A stretch of 64,000 bases of DNA from Acidisoma sp965199065 (GTDB lineage: Bacteria > Pseudomonadota > Alphaproteobacteria > Acetobacterales > Acetobacteraceae), in the NCBI RefSeq assembly GCF_965199065.1, contig NZ_CBDAQN010000003.1, positions 1,488,001 to 1,552,000 on the forward strand, read 5' to 3'. Each line of letters starts with the position of its first letter. Position 1 is the first letter of the stretch. Position numbers and translations under genes: made by a program. Shown one piece after another: positions 17,064 to 25,476 of the stretch. The notes beneath the pieces were generated by a model. It was given only the letters and a program-made list of their open reading frames with translations. It searched no databases and was not told the DNA's origin.

Positions 17064-17379
17064 GCGGCCCCGCAGGCGACATGAGCGACGGTAAAGATCT
17101 GCCGTCGCGCCCCCGCTAATTAACGCGACACCAACCATCGGCCGTTCATGGTCCGCCATGATCCGGCGACGAAGGTTTGGTCGATGCAGCTAATGTTCCC
17201 CTCCCATGCGCCGGCCGGCGGCCCGCAGGCTGCCGAACGGCGCGGCCCATATTGCGTATGCGAGATTGGCTCCGCTAAAGCTCTCCGTTGCCGAAGAACC
17301 CTGGCTTTGTCTCAGCCGCGGGCTAACGCGCACATGACTCGGGCGGCCCGAGCCACGACCCGAGCAGTGGGAGACACGC
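17064..17379. other. intergenic region between DUF1127 gene and cysD
   Basis: 316 bases without a supported gene. It contains a 7-bp hairpin at 17085-17108 shortly after the DUF1127 stop (GCGACGG / CCGTCGC, no T-run; probable end-of-transcript structure) and, next to cysD, a pair of mutually exclusive hairpins described separately. A 12-codon ATG frame at 17081 overlaps the first hairpin and is not convincing. No recognised riboswitch motif was found by eye. Confidence 0.5.
17338..17364 (+). promoter_or_regulatory. competing hairpins in the cysD leader
   Basis: CTCGGG (17338-17343) can pair with CCCGAG at 17347-17352 or with an identical CCCGAG at 17359-17364. The second pairing ends five bases before the cysD ribosome-binding site GGGAG (17369-17373). 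The geometry could tune translation of the cysDNCQ operon. Inference from sequence only. Confidence 0.35.
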
Positions 17380-18306
17380 ATGCCTGACGCCGGCTCCAGT
17401 GGTTTCGCGCAGGCCACTCTTACGCATCTGCAAAGGCTCGAGGCGGAGAGCATCCACATCATCCGCGAAGTGGCCGCCGAGGCCGAGAAGCCGGTGATGC
17501 TCTACTCCATCGGCAAGGACAGCGCCGTCATGCTGCACTTGGCGATGAAGGCGTTCGCCCCGGGCAAGCCCCCATTCCCGCTGCTGCACGTGAATACCAC
17601 CTGGAAATTTCGCGAAATGATCACGTTCCGGGACGCTCAGACGGCAGCGCTCGGACTGGAGCTCATCGAATGGATAAATCATGAAGCCGTGGCACGCGGC
17701 ATCAACCCGTTCGATCACGACGCCTACACCGACATCATGAAGACCGAGGCGCTGAAGGCGGCGCTCGATCATCACGGCTTCGATGTCGCCTTCGGCGGAG
17801 CGCGGCGCGACGAGGAGAAAAGCCGCGCCAAGGAACGCATTTTTTCGTTTCGCTCGGCCGATCATCGGTGGGACCCGAAACGGCAGCGCCCGGAACTCTG
17901 GAGCCTCTACAACACGCGGAAGAACAAGGGCGAGAGCATCCGCGTCTTCCCCCTGTCCAACTGGACCGAACTCGACATCTGGCAGTACATCGCCCGCGAG
18001 GGGATCGCCCTGGTGCCGCTGTATTTCGCCGCCGAGCGCCCGACCATCCGCGTCAACGGCCTCACCCTGATGGTCGATGACGAGCGCATGCGGATCCCCG
18101 CTGGCGAGACCCCCGAGCTGCGGATGATCCGCTTCCGGACCCTGGGCTGCTACCCGCTGACGGGCGCCGTGGAGAGCCACGCGACGACGCTGCCGGAAGT
18201 CATCCAGGAAATGCTGCTGACGAAGACCAGCGAGCGGCAGGGCCGCGCGATCGACCGGGACGCCACGGCCAGCATGGAGAAGAAGAAGCAGGAGGGATAT
18301 TTCTGA
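17380..18306 (+). CDS. cysD: sulfate adenylyltransferase subunit 2
   Basis: Catalytic subunit of ATP sulfurylase, forming adenylyl sulfate (APS) from sulfate and ATP. The 308 residues show the PP-loop YSIGKDSAVMLHLA near 44-57, the GGARRDEEKSRAKER segment near 140-155 and the C-terminal KKKQEGYF typical of CysD. Its last base is the first base of the cysNC ATG, so the two subunits are translationally coupled. Start supported by GGGAG six bases upstream. Confidence 0.97.
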   Translation: MPDAGSSGFAQATLTHLQRLEAESIHIIREVAAEAEKPVMLYSIGKDSAVMLHLAMKAFAPGKPPFPLLHVNTTWKFREMITFRDAQTAALGLELIEWINHEAVARGINPFDHDAYTDIMKTEALKAALDHHGFDVAFGGARRDEEKSRAKERIFSFRSADHRWDPKRQRPELWSLYNTRKNKGESIRVFPLSNWTELDIWQYIAREGIALVPLYFAAERPTIRVNGLTLMVDDERMRIPAGETPELRMIRFRTLGCYPLTGAVESHATTLPEVIQEMLLTKTSERQGRAIDRDATASMEKKKQEGYF

Positions 18307-20228
18307 TGGGGCGCGTGAGCGACGACGCGAGCGACCTCATCGCCACGGACATCGGCGCCTATCTGAGGCAGCACGAGAATAAGAGCCTGCTGCGCTTCAT
18401 CACCTGCGGTTCAGTGGATGACGGCAAGTCGACGCTGATCGGCCGCCTTCTCTACGACAGCAAGATGGTCTTCGAAGACCAGCTGGCGGCGCTGGAGGCA
18501 GACTCGATCCGCCTCGGAACACAGGGAAAGGACCTCGACTTTTCCTTGCTGGTCGACGGGCTTTCGGCGGAGCGCGAACAGGGCATCACCATCGATGTCG
18601 CCTACCGGTTCTTCTCTACCGACCGGCGCAAGTTCATCGTCGCCGACACGCCCGGCCACGAGCAGTACACGCGTAATATGGTGACCGGCGCGTCGACGGC
18701 GGATGTCGCGATCCTGCTGATCGATGCGCGCCGCGGGGTTCTGACGCAGACGCGGCGGCACTCCTACCTCGCCTCCCTTATCGGCATCCGCAGCGTCATC
18801 CTTGCCATCAACAAGATGGACCTCGTTGACTACAGCCGCGATGTCTATGACAGCATCCTCAGCGACTACCGGGCGTTCGCGGGCGGTCTCGACATCGCGC
18901 ATATCGAGCCGATCCCGATGTCGGCCCTGTTGGGCGAGAACGTCACCCGGCGCAGCAGCGCCATGCCCTGGTACGATGGGCCCGACCTGCTTTCCTACCT
19001 CGAACAGGTGGAGGTCAGCACCCGGCCGGTAGAGGCGCCTTTCCGCATGCCGGTGCAGTGGGTCAATCGCCCCAACCCGGACTTTCGCGGCTTCTCCGGC
19101 TTCATCGCCGCCGGCACGGTGCAGCCTGGCGACGCCGTCCGCATCATGCCCTCAGGCCGGCAGAGCCACGTCGCCCGCGTGATCCTGGACGGTGATCTTC
19201 CGTATGCGACGGCGGGCCAGTCGGTGACGCTCACTTTGGCCGATGAAATCGACTGCAGCCGCGGCGACGTCATCTCCAGTGTCGAGGCTCCGGCGGAGGT
19301 TTCCGACCAGTTCGAGACGACCGTCGTATGGATGAACGACACGCCGATGCTGCCGGGGCGCAGCTACCTCCTCAAGCTCGGCACGAAGACCGTGTCTGCC
19401 TCGGTCACTGCGCTGAAGCACAAGGTCAACGTCAATACGCTGGAGCAGGTGGCGGCGCGGCAGCTGAGCCTCAACGAGATCGGCCTCTGCAACATCAGCC
19501 TTAGCGAACCGGTGGCTTTCGACGCCTATGCGAACAGCCGCGACCTCGGCGGCTTCATCCTGATCGACCGTTTCACGAACGAGACGGTGGCGGCGGGCAT
19601 GATCCACTTCGCGCTGCGTCGCGCGCAGAACATCCACTGGCAGGCGGTCAACATCACGCCGGCGGCGCGGGCGAACCAGAAGTCTCAGCAGGCCTGCGTG
19701 CTATGGTTCACGGGGCTCTCGGGCTCCGGGAAGTCGACGATCGCCAATCTGGTGGAACAACGCCTGTTCGCGCTCGGCAAGCACAGCACGCTGCTGGATG
19801 GCGACAACGTGCGGCACGGCCTCAACCGGGACCTCGGCTTCACCGATACGGACCGGGTGGAGAACATCCGCCGCGTCGGCGAGGTCGCGAAGCTGATGAC
19901 CAACGCCGGTTTGATCGTTCTGGTGTCCTTCATCTCGCCGTTCCGGTCCGAGCGGCAGATGGCGCGAGCCCTGGTGCCGCCGGGCGCGTTTCTGGAGGTC
20001 TTTATCGACACGCCCCTGGACGTGGCCGAAGCGCGCGATCCCAAGGGCCTCTACAAGAAGGCGCGGCGCGGCGAAATCAAGCATTTTACCGGCATCTCCA
20101 GCCCTTACGAAGTGCCCGAGAACCCCGAGATCCACATCGACACCGCTCTCGTGGCGTCGGAGGAGGCAGCCGACCGCGTCGTGCAGGCGCTCGAGGATCG
20201 GGGCATCCTGCGCTCGGCGGAGGCATGA
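18306..20228 (+). CDS. cysNC: bifunctional sulfate adenylyltransferase subunit 1 / adenylylsulfate kinase
   Basis: The 640 residues fuse the GTPase subunit of ATP sulfurylase with APS kinase. GTPase motifs: GSVDDGKST near 37-45, DTPGHEQYTRN near 115-125, NKMDL near 170. Beta-barrel domains follow to about 440. The C-terminal kinase has its own P-loop GLSGSGKST near 473-481 and the DGDNVRHGLNRDLGF block near 498-512. It couples GTP hydrolysis to APS formation and then phosphorylates APS to PAPS. Such fusions are common in Rhizobiales and Rhodospirillales. Overlaps cysQ by four bases (ATGA). Confidence 0.96.
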   Translation: MGRVSDDASDLIATDIGAYLRQHENKSLLRFITCGSVDDGKSTLIGRLLYDSKMVFEDQLAALEADSIRLGTQGKDLDFSLLVDGLSAEREQGITIDVAYRFFSTDRRKFIVADTPGHEQYTRNMVTGASTADVAILLIDARRGVLTQTRRHSYLASLIGIRSVILAINKMDLVDYSRDVYDSILSDYRAFAGGLDIAHIEPIPMSALLGENVTRRSSAMPWYDGPDLLSYLEQVEVSTRPVEAPFRMPVQWVNRPNPDFRGFSGFIAAGTVQPGDAVRIMPSGRQSHVARVILDGDLPYATAGQSVTLTLADEIDCSRGDVISSVEAPAEVSDQFETTVVWMNDTPMLPGRSYLLKLGTKTVSASVTALKHKVNVNTLEQVAARQLSLNEIGLCNISLSEPVAFDAYANSRDLGGFILIDRFTNETVAAGMIHFALRRAQNIHWQAVNITPAARANQKSQQACVLWFTGLSGSGKSTIANLVEQRLFALGKHSTLLDGDNVRHGLNRDLGFTDTDRVENIRRVGEVAKLMTNAGLIVLVSFISPFRSERQMARALVPPGAFLEVFIDTPLDVAEARDPKGLYKKARRGEIKHFTGISSPYEVPENPEIHIDTALVASEEAADRVVQALEDRGILRSAEA

Positions 20229-21010
20229 GCCTGGCTGGTTCCCACTTCGACCTCGCCTATCTGATGGCGGCGATCCGTCAGGTTGCGGAAGAGGCCGGCG
20301 CAGCCGCGCTTCGCTACTATGGAACCGCAGAAGCGAAGCTGAAATCAGATGGCAGCCCGGTGACTGCGGCCGATCAGGCCGCTGAGGACATCATCCTGGC
20401 TGCGCTCGCCGACCTCACGCCCGAGATCCCCGTGATCGCCGAGGAGGCGATGGCCAAGGGCCAGGCGCCGGACGTTGTCGGTCATCGGTTCTGGCTGGTG
20501 GACCCGCTGGACGGCACCCGCGAGTTCCTCAGCGGCAACGGCGAGTTCACCGTCAACATCGCCCTGATCGAGGATGGGCAGCCGATCCTGGGCGTTGTCG
20601 TGGCGCCGGCGCTCGGCCAGAGCTATGGCGGCCATGGTCCGGGCACCGCCACGATCGCCGATGCCGACGGCGAGCGGCCGATCCAGGTGCGCGCCGTCCC
20701 CGCAGAGGGGGAGACGGTGGTGGGTTCGCGGTCGCATGGCGACGCCGAAGCGATGGAACGATTTCTGGGGCACCGGAAAGTTGCGGCGTTCCGAGCCGCC
20801 GGCAGTTCTCTGAAGCTCTGCCTCATCGCCCGCGGCGAGGCCGATCTCTATCCCCGTTTCGGCCCGACAATGGAGTGGGACGTTGCCGCCGGCCACGCCG
20901 TCCTCCTGGCCGCGGGCGGCCAAGTCTTGACGGCCGAAGGTGGAGCTTTCCTCTACGGCAAGCCTAGATATCGCAACGAGCCCTTCATCGCCTCCGGTGG
21001 CGGGAGCTAG
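20225..21010 (+). CDS. cysQ: 3'(2'),5'-bisphosphate nucleotidase
   Basis: Magnesium-dependent phosphatase that removes PAP (and controls PAPS) in sulfur assimilation. The 261 residues show the inositol-monophosphatase superfamily metal sites: EE in IAEEAMAKG near 75, WLVDPLDGTREFL near 91-103, and the C-terminal EWDVAAGHAVLLAAGG near 217-232. The start is fixed by the ATGA overlap with cysNC. The following LRR-kinase gene starts seven bases after the stop, so it is probably in the same transcript. Confidence 0.94.
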   Translation: MSLAGSHFDLAYLMAAIRQVAEEAGAAALRYYGTAEAKLKSDGSPVTAADQAAEDIILAALADLTPEIPVIAEEAMAKGQAPDVVGHRFWLVDPLDGTREFLSGNGEFTVNIALIEDGQPILGVVVAPALGQSYGGHGPGTATIADADGERPIQVRAVPAEGETVVGSRSHGDAEAMERFLGHRKVAAFRAAGSSLKLCLIARGEADLYPRFGPTMEWDVAAGHAVLLAAGGQVLTAEGGAFLYGKPRYRNEPFIASGGGS

Positions 21011-21017
21011 CACCGGC

Positions 21018-22301
21018 ATGACGCTCGAAGCGCTGCGCCGGGGTGATCTGGCCGGCGCACGCGCGCTGCATCTCCATGCGGGACTGACGGAGTTCCCGCC
21101 CGAGATTTTCGGCCTCGCCGACACGCTCGAGGTGCTGGACCTCGCCGGCAACGCCCTGACCGATCTGCCGGGCGACATGGCGCATTTCAAGCGGTTGCGG
21201 GTGATCTTCTGTTCGGGCAACCGCTTCGAGCGCCTGCCGCCCTCCCTCGGAGACTGCCCGGCGCTGAGCCAGATCGGCTTTCGCAGGACCGGCCTGCGCG
21301 AGATCCCGGGCGAGGCGCTGCCCCGCCGGCTGCGCTGGCTGACGGTGACGGATAACGAGCTGACGACATTGCCGGCGGCGCTGGGAGAGCGTCCGGCCCT
21401 CCAGAAGCTCATGCTGTCCGGCAACCGCCTCAACACGCTGCCCGCGACACTCGCGGGTGCGGAACGATTGGAGCTGCTGCGGATCTCGGCGAATGCCTTC
21501 ACAAGCCTGCCGCCCTGGCTGATGCGCCTGCCGCGGCTCGCCTGGCTTGCCTATGCCGGCAACGCCTTCGATCCGCCGCCCGAAGCCGCGGCCGCTGCCG
21601 TCATCGACTGGCGCCACCTTCAGCTTGAGGCGGTGCTGGGCGAAGGCGCCTCCGGCCTTGTTCATCGCGCCCTTTGGCAGCCGGCCGGCGCGGGTCCGCC
21701 CCAGGCAGTCGCCTTGAAGCTGTTCAAGGGCCGCATGACGAGCGACGGCCTGCCGGAGCGCGAGATGTCCGCTTGCCTGGCAGCTGGGGCGCATCCCAAC
21801 CTCACTTACGCCGTGGGCCGCCTGGCGAGCCACCCGGAGGACCTGGCGGGTCTGGTCATGCCGCTGCTGCCCGCCGCCTGGCGCCCCTTGGCCGGTCCTC
21901 CGAGCCTGGAAAGCTGCACGCGCGATGTTTACGACCCGCACCTGCGCTTCGAGCCCGAGGCGGCGTTGCGGCTGGCGGCCGGCATCGCGCGCGCGACCGC
22001 GCATCTTCACGCGCGTGGCCTGCTGCATGGCGACCTCTACGCGCACAACACGATCTGGGACGGGATGGCTGGCGAGGGTGTGCTGAGCGACTTCGGCGCG
22101 GCTGCCTGCCTTCCGCGCGGCGAAGATGGCGCCGGCCTTCAGCGGATCGAGGTTCTCGCCTGGGGGATCCTGCTCGGCGAACTGCTGGACCGGTGTCCCG
22201 AAGCGCCATCCGTCCTTCGCGCGCTCCACCGGCAGTGCACGGAGCCGAACCCCGCGGCGCGACCACTGATGGCGGAGGTCGGCGCTGGGCTGCCCGGTTG
22301 A
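21018..22301 (+). CDS. leucine-rich-repeat protein kinase
   Basis: The 427 residues join an N-terminal leucine-rich-repeat domain (about 17-185, seven repeats of the L-x-LP-x-x-L type at roughly 22-residue spacing) to a eukaryotic-type kinase domain (about 200-427). Kinase residues: glycine loop GEGASGLV (208-215), VALK lysine Lys234, catalytic HGDLYAHN (His337, Asp339, Asn344; HRD is HGD, so an RD-minus kinase), DFG at 358-360. The later E-x-x-A-W-G block replaces the usual D-x-W-x-x-G. No signal peptide or membrane segment, so it is cytosolic. Position directly behind cysQ suggests a link to sulfur assimilation, but the target is unknown. Confidence 0.88.
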   Translation: MTLEALRRGDLAGARALHLHAGLTEFPPEIFGLADTLEVLDLAGNALTDLPGDMAHFKRLRVIFCSGNRFERLPPSLGDCPALSQIGFRRTGLREIPGEALPRRLRWLTVTDNELTTLPAALGERPALQKLMLSGNRLNTLPATLAGAERLELLRISANAFTSLPPWLMRLPRLAWLAYAGNAFDPPPEAAAAAVIDWRHLQLEAVLGEGASGLVHRALWQPAGAGPPQAVALKLFKGRMTSDGLPEREMSACLAAGAHPNLTYAVGRLASHPEDLAGLVMPLLPAAWRPLAGPPSLESCTRDVYDPHLRFEPEAALRLAAGIARATAHLHARGLLHGDLYAHNTIWDGMAGEGVLSDFGAAACLPRGEDGAGLQRIEVLAWGILLGELLDRCPEAPSVLRALHRQCTEPNPAARPLMAEVGAGLPG

Positions 22302-22322
22302 AGCAGCCAACTCACAGAACCC

Positions 22323-23108
22323 TCAGGAAACGATCTTTTCCACGTCAAACGGGCGGAGGAAGACGCGACCGCAAGGCTCATCCTGCTGAAGATCGATTTC
22401 GCCCTCCTTCGCCAGTTCCAACCCGGCAAGGAAGGTGCTGGAGACGGCACCCCTCGCCTTCATCTCGCGGTCTATGTCGTCCGGAGACAACGCCGGCAGG
22501 AAGAGATCCAGCGCTCCGCCCTCGGAGTGGACGAGCAGCAGGCTCCGGATCCGGGCAAGGGCGTCCGTCGCCCGCCATAGATCCGGCATCGGCTCATAGA
22601 GCGGGGCTTCCCAGGGCTGCGCATCGCGACCCTCCAGGAGCACGAGACACGCCTCCATCAGCGCCACGTAGCCGCTTTCGCGAGGTCTCTGAGGCTGCGG
22701 GTGCGAGAACACCTCCAGCCCGAGCTGGGGCCGCCGCTGCAGCCAACTGGCAGCCGCACGGGCCTCGGACAAGCTCTCGATTTGATGAAGAGCGGCCGCC
22801 GCATCCCGGGCCGCTTCGGCCGCGGCTTCAGGACTTGCCGGAAACAGGAGACGAGAGCGCAGCAGCACCAGCCGCGTCGCCATCACCAGCCAGTCGGCCC
22901 GCCGCTCCAGCGGGACGTGCGCGGCGAGACGCTCCATGGCGGCCACGAACTGCTCCGCCAGCGCCAGCACCGACATCCGGCCAAGGTCGATACGCTGCCG
23001 CTCGGCGAGATCGAGCAGCACATCCATCGGTCCATCGAAGCCCGATAGATGGAGGGTCGGGCTGCCGAAGACGGTCGGCGGCTCCCCCCAATCGTCCGGC
23101 TCAGCCAC
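22323..23108 (-). CDS. scpA: segregation and condensation protein A
   Basis: Kleisin that bridges the SMC heads. The 261 residues show the N-terminal SMC-neck-binding part (LHLSGFDGPMDVLLDLAERQ and LGRMSVLALAEQF), a middle linker with helices, and the C-terminal winged helix (STFLAGLELAKEGEIDLQQ, then FGRVFL-like CGRVFLRPF). I choose the GTG at 23108: the family N-terminus begins just after it and the coding sequence then overlaps the upstream gene by eight bases. scpB, which usually follows, is absent; the gene ends facing the convergent LRR-kinase gene. Confidence 0.9.
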   Translation of the reverse strand: MAEPDDWGEPPTVFGSPTLHLSGFDGPMDVLLDLAERQRIDLGRMSVLALAEQFVAAMERLAAHVPLERRADWLVMATRLVLLRSRLLFPASPEAAAEAARDAAAALHQIESLSEARAAASWLQRRPQLGLEVFSHPQPQRPRESGYVALMEACLVLLEGRDAQPWEAPLYEPMPDLWRATDALARIRSLLLVHSEGGALDLFLPALSPDDIDREMKARGAVSSTFLAGLELAKEGEIDLQQDEPCGRVFLRPFDVEKIVS

Positions 23109-23679
23109 GGCTGTCTTCGTACTGCGGCTGGATGCCGAAGATGAGGCGCGGCCAGTTTTGCCGCAGCGTGCGGAACGCCGGCCACGGGGTCCAGTCGGCG
23201 GACCAGAACGTATAGTCGAGCCGGGCCGACCGGCGCAGGCGACCATCCGTCTTTCCCGTCAGGCACTCCACTCGGCGGAGCGGCTGGACAACGCCCCAAT
23301 GCGCCCGCAGCCACGCAAGGCCCACGGCGTCGGCGGGGCCGCGCCGCAGGATGTCGGCGGGCAGCGGCAGCAGCGCGTGCAGATCGAACGGGCAAACGCG
23401 GCTGGTCGCGGCGACCGCCAGAACCCGCAGCTGATGGTTCTCCATCGCCTCGCGCAACTGGCTGGCAAGCACTTTCGCATCCGCGGGCGGCAGACCGGGC
23501 GATCCATCCGGCGGCCGCAGCAAGGCGAGCCGATGATCCTCCTCGATCGCGTCGAGGTCAGGGAATTGCCACGGAATGATCCCGGCACCCGCCGCCGCCG
23601 CCTGCAACGCACCGACATCTTCGGCGGGGCCGCTCACGGTCAGGCTGTGCCGCAGCCAGTCCGTGTTCGGCAGTGCCAT
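23101..23679 (-). CDS. conserved-looking protein of unknown function upstream of scpA
   Basis: The 192 residues from the ATG at 23679 have no signal peptide. Features: an N-terminal strand-rich part (LRHSLTVSGPAEDVGALQAA), a middle helical part with PFDLHALLP, and a C-terminal aromatic cluster (RLDYTFWSADWTPWPAFRTL, shortened) ending with WPRLIFGIQPQYEDSRG. The W-x-P plus final beta hairpin faintly recalls YubB/Api92 ferredoxin-like domains, but I would not assign it. It overlaps scpA by eight bases, in the place where nagZ often sits in alphaproteobacteria. The frame is open to 23820 without conserved character. Confidence 0.65.
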   Translation of the reverse strand: MALPNTDWLRHSLTVSGPAEDVGALQAAAAGAGIIPWQFPDLDAIEEDHRLALLRPPDGSPGLPPADAKVLASQLREAMENHQLRVLAVAATSRVCPFDLHALLPLPADILRRGPADAVGLAWLRAHWGVVQPLRRVECLTGKTDGRLRRSARLDYTFWSADWTPWPAFRTLRQNWPRLIFGIQPQYEDSRG

Positions 23680-23716
23680 CGGGTCGTCCGCGTCAGGCTC
23701 CGACAACCCGCGAGAT

Positions 23717-24448
23717 CTACAGGTGCCGCGCCGCGGGCGGATCGAGGAAGACGTGGCAGTTCGGGTGCTGCTGCAGGATCGAGGCTGGGCAGAGAGGCGT
23801 GACCGCTCCCAGGACCGCATCGCGGACGGCGGCTGCCTTGCGCTCCCCCGAGACCGACAGAACCACGAGCTGCCCGCGCATGATCTGGCGAATAGTCATC
23901 GAGATTGCCTGATGCGGCACGGCGTCGAGCGTCGGGAACCAGCCCTCCCCCAGCTGCTGGCGGCGGCAGGCCTCGTCGAGCGTCACGACCTTGAACCCAT
24001 CCTCCGCATCGAAATCGGCCGGAGGATCGTTGAACGCCAGGTGGCCGTTCTCGCCGATGCCGGCAAAGACCACGTCCATCGCGAGAGGTGCGATCAGACC
24101 GTTGAGGCGGGCTAGCTCGCCGGCGAGATCGGCGTTGCCGTCGATGAGGTGAAACGCACCGATGTTTGGCACATGCGCGAGAAAGCGCTCCGCCAGATAG
24201 CGGCGGAAGCTGGCCGGATGCGTCTCCGGCAGATCGATGTATTCGTCGAGATGAAAAGCGGTGACGCGCGACCAATCGATGTCCGTGCGCTGACACAGCG
24301 CCTCCAGCATCTCGAACTGGCTGGCGCCGGTCGCGAGGACGATGGCGGCATGCCCGCGCGCGGCAATCGCTTCCCGGATCGCGATGCCGCCCAAGGCGGC
24401 GGCCTCCCGCCCCAGCGCGTGCTGATCCGCCGCCAGTATCATCCGCAT
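23717..24448 (-). CDS. glucosamine-6-phosphate deaminase-like protein (NagB/6-phosphogluconolactonase family)
   Basis: The 243 residues show the NagB motifs: LATGASQFEML (phosphate loop) near 40, FHLDEYIDLP with the general-base Asp near 67-76, and GIGENGHLAFNDPP with the ring-opening His near 132-145. NagB isomerises and deaminates glucosamine-6-phosphate to fructose-6-phosphate. A GGGGAGG ribosome-binding site precedes the ATG at 24448. No nagA beside it; a ROK kinase and sugar importer near 49-54 kb could supply substrate. Divergent from yghU. Confidence 0.82.
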   Translation of the reverse strand: MRMILAADQHALGREAAALGGIAIREAIAARGHAAIVLATGASQFEMLEALCQRTDIDWSRVTAFHLDEYIDLPETHPASFRRYLAERFLAHVPNIGAFHLIDGNADLAGELARLNGLIAPLAMDVVFAGIGENGHLAFNDPPADFDAEDGFKVVTLDEACRRQQLGEGWFPTLDAVPHQAISMTIRQIMRGQLVVLSVSGERKAAAVRDAVLGAVTPLCPASILQQHPNCHVFLDPPAARHL

Positions 24449-24585
24449 ATGAGTGCCTCCCCGAACGTCATAGCCGTCTCGACGCTGGCCTTCGGGAAGC
24501 TTGCACCTCCTGTCAAGCCGCGCCCTGCCCATTGCTGAGCCCTGAAGGCAATCCTATTCCTAATGCGCCATAGGGAGTGTCGACG

Positions 24586-25476
24586 ATGACCGATGAAGCC
24601 GAATACGTGCCCCCGAAAGTCTGGACCTGGAGGCAGGGCACCGGCGGCCGGTTCGCGAACATCAACCGGCCCATCGCGGGCGCTACCCATGAGAAGGAGC
24701 TGCCGGTCGGACGGCATCCGCTGCAGCTTTACTCGCTGGGAACGCCGAACGGCGTTAAAGTCACCGTCATGCTGGAGGAACTGCTGGCGCTCGGCCACAA
24801 CGGCGCGGAATACGACGCCTGGCTGATCAAAATTAATGAAGGCGACCAGTTCGGCAGCGGCTTTGTCGCCATCAATCCCAACTCCAAGATACCGGCGCTG
24901 TTGGACCGTAGCGGCCCAACACCGGTCCGCGTGTTCGAATCCGGCTCGATCCTGCTCTACCTCGCGGAAAAGTTCGGCGCCTTCCTGCCGACTGAGCATG
25001 CCGCCCGCACCGAATGCCTGTCCTGGCTGTTCTGGCAAATGGGCAGCGCACCCTATCTCGGTGGCGGATTCGGCCACTTCTACGCCTACGCTCCGACGAA
25101 GATCGAATACGCCATCGACCGCTTCGCCATGGAGGCCAAGCGCCAGCTCGACGTGCTCGACCGCCGCTTGGGCGAGCAGCCCTACCTGGCGGGCGAGGAC
25201 TACACGATCGCCGATATCGCCGTTTGGCCGTGGTACGGCGGGCTGGTCAAAGGCTGGCAGTATGGAGCGGCCGAGTTTCTCGAGGTCGAGACGTACAAGA
25301 ACGTCAACCGCTGGGCGGACGCGATCGGCGAAAGGCCGGCAGCCAAGCGCGGACGCATGGTCAACCGCGTCACCGGCGACCTCTCGAGCCAGCTGCATGA
25401 ACGCCACGATGCCGCGGATTTCGACACCAAGACGCAGGACAAGGTGGCGACACCCGAAGGCGCGCCCCCGGCTTAG
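24586..25476 (+). CDS. yghU: YghU-type glutathione S-transferase / disulfide-bond oxidoreductase
   Basis: The 296 residues open with the subgroup-specific extension PPKVWTWRQGTGGRFANINRPIAG, then a thioredoxin-like domain (LQLYSLGTPNGVKVTVMLEEL, N-T-N-type active site with Asn in TPNG rather than Cys/Ser), the VAINPNSKIPAL and FESGSILLYLAEKFG blocks, and an all-helical C-terminal domain. E. coli YghU binds two glutathiones and reduces disulfides and peroxides. The ATG at 24586 has a GGGAG at good distance; a GTG nine bases upstream is possible. The stop overlaps the convergent RraA-like gene by four bases. Confidence 0.93.
   Translation: MTDEAEYVPPKVWTWRQGTGGRFANINRPIAGATHEKELPVGRHPLQLYSLGTPNGVKVTVMLEELLALGHNGAEYDAWLIKINEGDQFGSGFVAINPNSKIPALLDRSGPTPVRVFESGSILLYLAEKFGAFLPTEHAARTECLSWLFWQMGSAPYLGGGFGHFYAYAPTKIEYAIDRFAMEAKRQLDVLDRRLGEQPYLAGEDYTIADIAVWPWYGGLVKGWQYGAAEFLEVETYKNVNRWADAIGERPAAKRGRMVNRVTGDLSSQLHERHDAADFDTKTQDKVATPEGAPPA

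Noticed and set aside
17081..17119. A 12-codon frame after the DUF1127 gene
   Set aside because: Coincides with a hairpin, has no ribosome-binding site and no leader-peptide character such as a run of Cys or Met codons.
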